From positions 1,922,001-1,986,000 of the forward strand of contig JAQSEB010000004.1 in the NCBI GenBank assembly GCA_030063045.1: DNA of 64,000 nt. Reading direction: 5' to 3'. The notes beneath the pieces are model-generated. The model ran no database searches and had not been told where the DNA came from. It saw only the letters and a program-made list of their open reading frames with translations. Below, one piece after another: positions 11,301 through 35,750 of the stretch. A program made the translations under genes and the position numbers. Within the stretch, counting starts at the first letter, position 1. Every line of letters starts with the position of its first letter. The DNA is from Pratylenchus scribneri. Lineage: Eukaryota > Nematoda > Chromadorea > Rhabditida > Pratylenchidae.

Positions 11301-12081
11301 GGATTTTGTGACAAACATTTCCTAGTGGACGGAAAACTCGGCACTGCAAACAATTCAATTGGAATTTGCCAAAAAGGAGCAATAATGATTGATGGAATAG
11401 AATATGGAAATGGCCAAAAGGAACATTTAAAGAAGGATAATGTTGTGGGCCTCGGAATTGTGCATCGCCCAGCAATTCAATCAATGGAATGTTTTGCCAC
11501 TTTTGATGGAAAATTGATGGGTAAAAAATGAATAAAATTATTGAAAAAAATTTTTTTTACTGAATTTAATAATAAAAAATGCTTAAAAAATAATTTTTAT
11601 ATCTAATTTTTACTGAATTTAATAATAAAAAATGCTTAAAAAATAATTTTTATATCTAATTTTTACTGAATTTAATAATAAAAAATGCGTAAAAAATAAT
11701 TTTTATTTCGAATTTTTACTAAATTTAATAATAAAAAATGCGTAAAAAATAATTTTTATTTCGAATTTTTACTAAATTTAATAATAAAAAATTTTAAAAA
11801 AATTAATATTTATTTCAAATTTTAGGACATTTTTACTAAATTTAAAAATTAAAAATGCTTAAAAAATAATTTTTATTTCAAATTATTACAAAATTTAATA
11901 ATAAAAAAATGTTTAAAAAATATATTTATTTAAAATTTTAGGACAGACAAAATTGCCATCAAAATTCGCCACAATGCAACTTTATCCGGCCATTTCATTG
12001 TACACAATGGGTGAATCAGTGCGAGTAAACTTTAAAAATGGCACTTGGCAATTCAAGGACTTTTCCACTGTCCTCAAATAA
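8393..12081 (+). CDS. Coiled-coil plus SPRY-domain protein
   Basis: Six exons, frame checked throughout: 8393-8458, 9178-9432, 9912-10056, 10587-10698, 11279-11520 and 11942-12081 (319 aa). The N-terminal ~107 residues are Met/Glu/Lys-rich with heptad character (KQQMDEMKKENEKR, GELKEENENLKEKMNEMEDR), a coiled coil. Residues ~108-319 form a SPRY/B30.2 fold: DSIVFGFCDK, NNSIGICQKGAIMIDG, DNVVGLGI, ECFATFDGKLMG, LYPAISLYTMGESVRVNF. SPRY domains bind partner proteins. Similar proteins are expanded in cyst nematodes (SPRYSEC), but this one has no signal peptide, so it is more likely intracellular unless an upstream exon was missed. The first intron needs a GC donor (GAG|gcaaat), because a stop follows 15 bases later. 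The last intron contains a ~57-bp tandem repeat. Confidence 0.85.
8590..9050. mobile_element. Nested repeats in SPRY intron 1, telomere-like core
   Basis: Outer part: both ends of the dispersed element (CTCTAATAATTCCCC near 8615; AATAATTCCCCTTGAG near 9030). Inside it is a second inverted-repeat element: arms around 8670-8735 and 8860-8930 share GCTACTTTTGTACTTT versus the reverse complement of AAAGTATAAAAGTATC, and TGCTTGATCCCCC versus its complement. The centre holds TTAGGTTAGGGTTAGG and AAACCCTAACCCAACCCTAA plus a run of 17-18 G. Read as one small element inserted into another. Confidence 0.6.
9545..9640. mobile_element. Fragment of dispersed CTCTAATAATTCC-family repeat
   Basis: TCGTATTTCCTTTATTAGAA followed by CCCACCTTCTAATAGAAG matches the end of the dispersed element seen at 5875 and 7800. 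It lies in intron 2 of the SPRY gene. Confidence 0.5.
10865..11140. mobile_element. AAACCGTTTAAAC foldback element, family A
   Basis: Inverted arms: TCCTAGACCTCCAACCC on the left and GGGGGTCTAGGACAAACC on the right, with TTAAACCGCTGAAAC in the middle. Related copies lie at 25155-25435, 32440-32695 and 57345-57570. No coding capacity, so a MITE-like non-autonomous element. It lies in intron 4 of the SPRY gene. Confidence 0.6.
11540..11925 (+). repeat. Intronic tandem repeat, ~57-bp unit, about 6 copies
   Basis: Repeated block beginning TTTTTACTGAATTTAATAAT and ending in TAATTTTTAT. The first copies are nearly identical and later copies decay (ACTAAATTT, TTTCGAAT variants). It lies wholly inside the last intron of the SPRY gene. 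Confidence 0.85.
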
Positions 12082-12734
12082 GTTGGAAATGGCCAGTGGC
12101 CACGAAGAGATGGGAATGGGAAATGAGAATATAAATTAATCACATAAAATTTCGATGATTCCATTTAAATTTAATTTATTCAATTAATTATTTTCCGTCA
12201 AAAAATATTTATTTCGTCAATTTGATTATCTTTTTTTTGATAATTTCATCTGAATAAACAATTTAATAAGCAGTTTTATCTTCATTTATTGGGCATATTG
12301 ATTTCCGACTTGACTAATACGTTGGAATGAATTTTCATCTAATTGAAAAAAAAGTGAAATCTGCGCAATTTATTTTATAAAATTTGTATAAAAATTTATA
12401 ATTCTATGAATTTACATTTGATAATTGCAACTTCTTCTTGAAATTAACAAAAATTTATGCATTAAAAAATAATCTACTCGATATTCGATAATCAACAAAG
12501 AATTGGGCTAAAATAAATATTAAAATAAATTTAAATTATTTTAACAAATAAAGTATAATTTAACCATAATTTTATAAATAAAGAAGGAATTATATATTTG
12601 AAAAAAAATGCCGAAATAAATTCTAAATTGCGATCAAGTTTTTAAAGCTTAATTGTAGGAAATGTTTTGTTGAGATAATATTCGAATATGGCAATTAATA
12701 AAAATTCCTAGAGCGAATAATAATCAAATTCCTT
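12082..12734. other. Convergent intergenic spacer
   Basis: The SPRY gene and the ABC transporter gene converge here. Only AT-rich sequence is visible, with several AATAAA-type words near 12250, 12530 and 12580 that could serve as polyadenylation signals for either gene. No RNA gene seen. Confidence 0.45.
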
Positions 12735-28965
<16,231 letters not shown>

Positions 28966-30286
28966 CCGAAAATAGTGTTTTTTTTAGTGGCAAGGAAACC
29001 CGTTTTTAAAGCTAATTCGCTGCAAAAATGTTTAATAAATTTTTTTATTTTTAAATTCATAATTTTCCGGTAAATTTGAAGTAAAAATTCGTGGGGATTT
29101 GGTTGTTTTTATGTTTAGGTAAAATCTGCTTTTTTCAAGAGGATTTACCCGTATAAAAATGAAGGAAATGAAAAGGTTAGAGGGAGATGACGTTTTACGG
29201 CCACCCGTCCAATCGATAGAATTATTATTACATTATGTTGGGTTTGTTTAGTCTTTAGTGTTCTCTTCTAGTCTGCCACCTCTCGGCTTTTTTTTTGTTG
29301 AACTTTGACCAAACTCAAATCGAAGAAAAGTATTATGAAAATTATTGGAAAAATGCTTTATAAAAATGAAAGAATGAAATAAAAAAAATATGGAAAAAAT
29401 GTCCAATAAATATGACAAAAAATTTTTTTCTCATTTAATCTACCATGGTCAAAAAAGGTCAAATTTTGTTGCCCTAAGGCAAAATGTGAGAAAGGCAAAA
29501 TACGGTGAACCTTTATTTCTGTTTGAGGATCAATTCTGATTTTTTTGGATGGGAATGGCTTTTTCAATGAAAAATATATCAAAAAATGCAATAAGTTGGA
29601 ATAAATACACTTATAAAAATATTGCCTCAAGGCTAATCAGGTACAGTAAGAAATGATTTATTTCTTTTTTCCTTTTATTTTCAGAAAAGGTCAAGTTTTG
29701 CGTAAAAGGAAAATTTGCCCTGTGGCAAAAATATAAAATCGGGAAAATATGAAGGGCTATTTTTTGATTGGGAATTAATTTGAATTTTTGTATAATATTG
29801 GGAATATAAAGACAAAGTTTGTTGTTATGGGAATGCTACCTTTGAATTGGGGGACTGGGAAAATGTAGTGCGCAAAATTGTTGGTAGAAAATGAAATGGA
29901 ATGGGGCACAGCACAGATGGTTAAATGGAGGAAAAACGGCCACCGGTTTATATTTAATGTTATGAAATTTATGCACACTCACAAAGATCATCCGTTGGGA
30001 GGAAAAATTTGCCAAATATAAAAAATAAAAATTATTATTGATTGACTGGCCATATAAATTTTTTTTTGGCCAAGAAGGAAGAAAGAACCAATGCAGAAAA
30101 ATTTCTATGTAATTCAAAAGGCTTTTTTATTAATTCACTCTTAAAAAGTGGTTTAGGGGAGAATAACAAAAATAATCAATTAATTTATTTAAATAAAAAT
30201 TTAATTTGAATTTTATAATTATTAATCAAATAATTTCATCACAAAAATCACTTATTAATTTTCCATTCCATCTTCTTTTCACATTT
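28966..30286. other. Intergenic region upstream of the ABCC gene
   Basis: No supported gene. It contains the promoter side of the ABCC gene, and two loosely similar blocks (around 29445-29540 and 29690-29780, both with GGTCAA.TTTTG and GCCCT..GGCAAAA) that look like an old direct duplication. An open frame at 29836-30117 on the minus strand lacks coding character. Confidence 0.4.
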
Positions 30287-31213
30287 TCAAATTTCCTTCC
30301 GACCAAGTTGGTAGAAATAAGCGCAGGCAGCAACAATGAAAAGCAGCAATGCAGTGGCAACACCGATGAACACAATTGCCAATACCTTTTTTGAAAAGAA
30401 AATATTTAATATTCTTTGATGGACAATTCCATAAATTAATATAATTTCGGATATTTTTGGTCGTAAAATTAAACAAAATTTTAAAATTGGAAATTTATTT
30501 GGAAGGAAAACCCATTTTAAAGAATTTAAAAATATATTTTCTAATAATCTGATACAAAAAGTACCCAAAAAAATAAAAAATTTGGCTTTAAAAGAATTGG
30601 ATAATTTCATTGTTTTTTTAAATTTTTCCAAAAATATTCCGAAAAAATTATTTTAAACATTATTTTTTATTCACCATTTTCAATTTGGCTCACCTTCCAC
30701 GTTTTCTTCGAGTCTTCCAAGTCGACAAATGCAACCGTTAAATTTTTGTGTTCCTCTGTCATTTTGTCGAATGCCACTGTCAAATTATTCTTTTGTTCTT
30801 CCATTTTGTTCAGTGTCTCTTCTGTTGTCTTCAATTTTTCCGGCATTTCAATCCATTCATTCACGAAAGCAATTTGCTTGGCAGCCAATTCATTCCCAGG
30901 CTGCTCATTTTGACAAGCAATTATCTGATCCTTCCATTTTTGGTGTAATTGAACAATTAAATCGCTTTCATTGCCAAATCGGCTGGCAGCTTCTTCCAAT
31001 TCATAACACATTGCCATTTTCTGGAAATAGAACATATTAACCAAAATTATAAAAAAAAAAAACAATTATTTTAACCTTTTGCATTTTTGGAATTTCTTCT
31101 TCGAAGAAATTATACTTTTTAAAATCCGAGTTCGACTTCCAAATTGATTTTGAATTTACAAAATTGAATCGAAGAAGCGTGAAGAAAATGGCAATGACAA
31201 AAATTGATTTCAT
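30287..31213 (-). CDS. Type I membrane protein, paralogue 1
   Basis: Three exons, phase 0 at each junction: 31213-31076, 31020-30694 and 30385-30287 (about 187 aa). Signal peptide MKSIFVIAIFFTLLRFNFVN, then an extracellular Glu/Lys-rich region with a conserved cysteine pair (CYELEEAASRFGNESD, then IIAC), and a coiled-coil-like stretch with repeated NNLTVAFDKM / KNLTVAFVDL motifs (potential N-glycosylation NLT). A C-terminal transmembrane helix (VLAIVFIGVATALLLFIVAA) and a short basic tail FYQLGRKEI finish it. The paralogue at 33041-33794 shares exon structure, cysteine spacing and the membrane helix but lacks the NLTVAF repeats. No known family recognised. Probably a nematode-restricted surface protein. 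Confidence 0.82.
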
Positions 31214-33040
31214 TTTGGGCTAAATTTTTTTTAGGATTTAACAAAAAAAATGGAGTTTTCTTTTTATTGAGGAATGGAAAAATGATTTGGCCAATGATGA
31301 TATGTTTTCTTTAAAAATTGAATTGAAATCACCCCAACAAGGAATCAAACGCAATATGGAGCGAATCATACTGAAAATATATGTTTATTCATCCAAAGAA
31401 GAATGAAGCCCAGAAAATGCATTAGCATATACAATCATCCATTTCCATGTTCAACTGTTTTTTTTAATTCGTAACATTTCTCGAAGAAGTAGGAAAAAGA
31501 AATAATCCACAAAATTTATTCATCATTCTCATTGACTCATTTCGGAATGAGCGAACGAAAAGCTAAATTGGAATTTAAAAATGTGGCACTTAAAGTGTTA
31601 TTAAAAGCTCAAATGTAAAAAATTAACTAAACAAAGAGTCTTATTCATATTTTATTCGCCCAAAAAGACATTTTGAGGCACAAAAAAATTTCCACACAAT
31701 TTATATTCATCCATATTCTCGTTGTCCCCTGTGTTCTGTTCTTTTCAATCCGTAACATTTCTCGAAAACACTGTGAGGAATGATCAACATATTCAGAATC
31801 ATTTGTTAGAAGAAGGGATGAATAATGAAATATAGAAAGAATGCAAAATCCATTCTGGGCCAATTTTGGGCAAAACAATGGACAAAGGGGAATGGAATTT
31901 GCTCGATAAGCTTTATAAATATTATTATAAATTATATTATTTATGAATATTTAATGATGATATGTTTAGGAAATATTGGATTTAAAAGATTAATTTGCTT
32001 TAGTTAGTGCCAAAAATTTTTAGAGAAAATAATAATTTTTAATATTTTCAATTTTATCAAAATTAAAATATGATTCTTTTCCACAAAATTTTGTATTTCT
32101 GTTATCCTCTCCAATCCGTAATATTCTTGAAAACATTAAAGAGAAGAAAATGATCAGCATTCAGCATGTATTTATATTTATGTAAGCCATTGACTCATTT
32201 TATAACAGAATTGGAATGAAAGAAGAGAAATGAATGGAATCTATTTTCTCAATTTTTTAATAAACAATTGAGAAAAAAATGGAATAAATTTTGTCTTATA
32301 AAATAATAATAGAAATAAAATAATATTTTATCTAATAAATGAATATTTAATTTGCATGGAGAAAAAATAAAGAAAGTGTCGAAAATATTATTAATTAGAC
32401 GAAAAATAGTACTCAAATGTCGAATTAATTAATTATAACTGATTAAAGAGTTTATCCTAAATTCATAAACCATATACTATTGAATAGAGCTAGTCAATGC
32501 ACATCAAATGGTATATAATTTTATAATGATTTTTTAAATTAAAATAGCATTAAACGGTTTAAATGATTTCGGTTTTTGATTGAAAACAAAGTTGGAATTA
32601 ACTAAATCTAATCAAAGACATAATCAAGTAGTGTATTTTTGATTAGATTATATCTATTAAATATAAGAATTATGGGTCTAATGATTTTCAGTGTATTTTG
32701 GAAAATTTAAATATTCCCCGAAAAAGAAAGGAATCAACTGTATTCGTCAAAATATTATCTATTTTTTAAAAGAATATTGGTAAATTAAAGGCAAAATTGA
32801 ACAAAAAGTGTCAAATTTCCATGCATTTATATCATCATAATTCTCTCCATCAGCAGCACAGCCAGAATTTGACTTCGGTAATGCTTACCATTTGAGAAAA
32901 TAATTGTGTTAAATTTTTCATACTTCAATTTTATCAAAATTAAATTTAATATAATATTTTATTGTTAATCAAAATTTAAAAATCGTTGAATTTTCTTCAA
33001 TTTTTTTCATAAAAAATCGCTGATTTTCTTTTTGGTTCCA
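31214..33040. promoter_or_regulatory. Intergenic with repeated upstream modules (TGACTCA)
   Basis: Partly repeated blocks at about 31380-31560, 31655-31830 and 32090-32225 resemble the block upstream of paralogue 2 (33950-34115). Shared words include CGTAACATTTCTCGAAAA and ATTGACTCATTT followed by GGAATG. TGACTCA is an AP-1-type core. The extra copies suggest duplicated promoters or remnants of further gene copies. A family A foldback element occupies 32440-32695. The rest is AT-rich and empty. Confidence 0.5.
32440..32695. mobile_element. AAACCGTTTAAAC foldback element, family A
   Basis: CATAAACCATATACTATTGA on the left and ATTAAACGGTTTAAATGATT in the centre match the copies at 25155 and 10865. 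The right arm is decayed. Confidence 0.5.
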
Positions 33041-33794
33041 TCAAAATTTGTTTTGTCCAAGTTTGTAGAAGTAAATCCCGACGGCAACAATGAAAAGCAG
33101 CAATGCAGAGGTGATGCCGATGAACACAAAAGCCAGCACCTTTTTTGGGAAAAATTTATTTGATAGCAAATTCAACATTATTTACATATTTTTGTTTATC
33201 AAATTAAACGAAAAATTTAAATGGATGGATATTATGATTTATTGAAAAAATTTTCTACTTAAAAATTGCACTTTTTTGAATTATTTTCCGACTCTAAAAA
33301 TAGACAAAATATTTTTGGTTTTCGCTTCCATTTTGGGTTTCGGCTCACCTTCCATTTCGTCTTATCTTCTTCAGTCTTGACCAGCTTTACGGGCAATTCA
33401 ATCCATGCATTCACGAAATCGAGTTGCTTGGCAGTAATTTGATTATTCGGATCCACGTTTTGGCAAGCAATTGTCGCATTCCTCTTTTGTTCAAGGAATT
33501 CGGCTACAAAATCGCTTTCATTGCCATATTTTCTTGCATCGCCTTCCAATTCGAAGCACTGGAAATATATAAAAAATTATTTATTATTCAGATTTCAAAA
33601 TTCAAATTTTTAAAAAAGTATTATTTAATGACCCTTTGCATTACTTCTCCCAATTTAGTAGCCGTCGCCATAATTTCTCCTTGAAATGCAGTCGAATTTT
33701 GTGGTCTCGCAGGAGATTTTTGCGCATCGATGAATCCAAATCCGATTGAAAGAAAAACAAATGAAAAAACAAATGGCAAGAAGGTCATTTTCAT
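33041..33794 (-). CDS. Type I membrane protein, paralogue 2
   Basis: Three exons, from the ATG at 33794 to the GG-ending exon at about 33626, then 33558-33349 and 33139-33041 (about 160 aa). Signal peptide MKMTFLPFVFSFVFLSIGFG, a short linker, then CFELEGDARKYGNESD and a second cysteine (TIAC) at the same spacing as paralogue 1. The WIELPVKL motif matches WIEMPEKL in the other copy. The C-terminal helix VLAFVFIGITSALLLFIVAV and tail YKLGQNKF are closely related to paralogue 1. The long NLTVAF coiled-coil segment of paralogue 1 is missing. Same orientation and exon phases point to tandem duplication. Function unknown. Confidence 0.82.
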
Positions 33795-34277
33795 TTTACG
33801 ACTAAAATTTTTGGAATAGGAAAAAATGGAGTTTTTTTGATATGGTTTGGCCGAGATGGAAAAAAGTTGAATAAAAATAAAAAAAAATCAGTACAAAATG
33901 AATTCTCTTACAAAGACAGAAATGTAGGGATTCATCATAAATGAAAATATTTATTCATCCCGAAGAATGTGGGGCCCAGAAGAAGCATTTGGCACATACT
34001 CATCTTTTCCCTTTTACCCTTCTTTCCAATGCGTAACATTTCTGGAAAAGAGCAAAGAGAATAAAATGATAAACAAATATATTATTGTAGGCTATTGACT
34101 CATTTTGGAATGGAAGAAATCGAGAATCCCTCTAGTTTGGAAAATAATTCAGAAAAATATAATTGAATTTATTGGGTAAAATATTATAATAAAGATATTA
34201 TTATAATAATTGTAAATATATTTTATGATATGATTAAGAATAAGAATATAGGCTCAATTCCAAACATCTTCACATGT
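33795..34277. promoter_or_regulatory. Upstream module of paralogue 2
   Basis: Contains GCGTAACATTTCTGGAAAA (~34030) and ATTGACTCATTTTGGAATGG (~34093), the same two boxes found upstream of paralogue 1 and at two other points in the 31.4-32.2 kb interval. Conservation between two gene upstream regions favours a regulatory role. This is inference. Confidence 0.45.
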
Positions 34278-34813
34278 TTAATCTTCTTTTTCACAAATGA
34301 TTTCCTGCTTCATTGCCGCTTTGCGCATTTTCTTCAGCAAGGCCAATTTACCTTCGGCATGAATTCGTTGAGTGGTCACACGATCAGGGTAGGAGCGGAG
34401 GAACATGTTGGTGAAATGTGTCCCATAATGAATTGCTGTTGGCTCCGGCTTTCGAGGATCACCGCCTTTCAATTCCTCCTAAATCAATGAAAAAAGGTGT
34501 CCATAAATTCCATATTTGTATCATATACCAATGGACGAATTATTGCAATGAAATTTGGCTCATGAAAATAAGCAAGAGCGAATCGTTCCCGAGTGTTCAA
34601 GCGCACTTTATGCGGGGTGGACAGCAACAATCCTTTGGTCAAATATTGCATCATATCACCAGGGAAGCAGGTCAATGTGCCGGCACATGGTGGTACAAAA
34701 TACTATTCATGATCATGTTCATAGAGGCCGGCGGCACTTTCGCTGGGCAACCAATTGCGTGGACGCCATTCCCCTTGGATAGGTGGACGAATGAAGAGTC
34801 CACCCACTTGATC
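34278..34813 (-). pseudogene. Isopenicillin-N-synthase-like oxygenase, 5'-lost and nonsense-bearing
   Basis: Two exons remain. Exon 34813 to ~34535 reads GGLFIRPPIQGEWRPRNW, then GTLTCFPGDMMQYLTKG, LLSTPHKVRLNTRERFALAY and FHEPNF. After a short intron (GTATAT..TTTAG), exon ~34486-34278 reads HYGTHFTNMFLRSYPDRVTT and ends in a Lys-rich tail. This is the C-terminal third of the 2-oxoglutarate/Fe(II) or IPNS-type oxygenase fold, including the distal iron-binding His (STPHK) and the following Arg (RERF). A TAG interrupts the frame near 34710, between YEHDHE and YFVPP, where related enzymes often have Trp, so TGG to TAG is a simple explanation. The HxD half of the iron site should lie in an upstream exon, but only AT-rich sequence and a 22-bp minisatellite follow. 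I judge it a relic. IPNS-like enzymes are common in bacteria, fungi and plants, so horizontal origin is possible but untested. Confidence 0.7.
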
Positions 34814-34974
34814 CTACAGTAAAAAAAAACAAATGTTTAGCGAATCATATTTTAGCAATTGAATTAAAATTTTATGCACATCTATGGTTTAGAGAATAGG
34901 ATTGAATAATTTCGAAAAAAATTATTCTATTTCTGTTTTGTCTGCTTAGATTTGTATTTCTTATAAAATTTATA

Positions 34975-35482
34975 TTCATTCCGGTTAGATTTGTGTTTTC
35001 CAGAAAGCTTTTGTATTTCCATTTACATTTCTGTTTTCCGGTTAGATTTGTGTTTCATTCCGGTTAGATTTGTGTTTTCCGATTAGATTTGTGTTTTTCG
35101 ATTAGATTTTTTTTCATTCCTGTTAGATTTGTGTTTCATTCCGGTTAGATTTGTGTTTCATTCCGGTTAGATTTGTGTTTCATTCCGGTTAGGTTTGTGT
35201 TTCATTCCGGTTAGATTTGTGTTTCATTTCCGGTTAGATTTGTGTTTCATTTCCGGTTAGATTTGTGTTTCATTCCGGTTAGGTTTGTGTTTCATTCCGG
35301 TTAGATTTGTGTTTCATTCCGGTTGGATTTGTGTTTTATTCCGGTTAGGTTTGTGTTTCATTCCGGTTAGATTTGTGTTTCATTCCGGTTAGATTTGTGT
35401 TTCATTCCGGTTAGGTTTGTGTTACATTCCGGTTAGATTTGTGTTATGCTTTTCCGGAAAGATTTGTGTTTCATACCGGTTA
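34975..35482 (+). repeat. Minisatellite, 22-bp unit (CATTCCGGTTAGATTTGTG)
   Basis: About 20 copies of a 22-bp unit based on CATTCCGGTTAGATTTGTG plus TTT. Variants include GGTTAGGTTTG, CATTTCCGG and GTGTTTTCC, and the first copies are shorter and irregular. It lies where the missing 5' exons of the oxygenase relic would be. Confidence 0.93.
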
Positions 35483-35750
35483 TAGTATCAATGAACAAAA
35501 ATTGTGCAAATATTTATATATATATATAATAGCTTTTACATTTTCCAAAAAAACTCTAGCGGTTTTTCTAGGGATTTTTAGGTTTTGGAACTTGCACATC
35601 CTTGGAGTAACTTTTCAGTGCGCATCCAGGATTAATATTTAATAATTAATATTTAAAATTATTATTATTCAATTGCAAAACAAATTTTTATCGAAAAATT
35701 TTAAATTAAATAAAAATGGATTTTTTGATGCATTTTATAATCAAGTGATT
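35483..35750. other. AT-rich spacer
   Basis: Contains a (TA)n tract at about 35515-35527. No gene is visible. Confidence 0.4.

Noticed and set aside
8393..12081. Classifying the SPRY protein as a secreted SPRYSEC effector
   Set aside because: No signal peptide is visible at the N-terminus and a long coiled coil precedes the SPRY domain, so secretion is not supported.
29836..30117. 93-codon minus-strand frame downstream of the ABCC promoter
   Set aside because: Phe/Pro-rich low-quality translation without splice context; looks like chance in AT-rich DNA.
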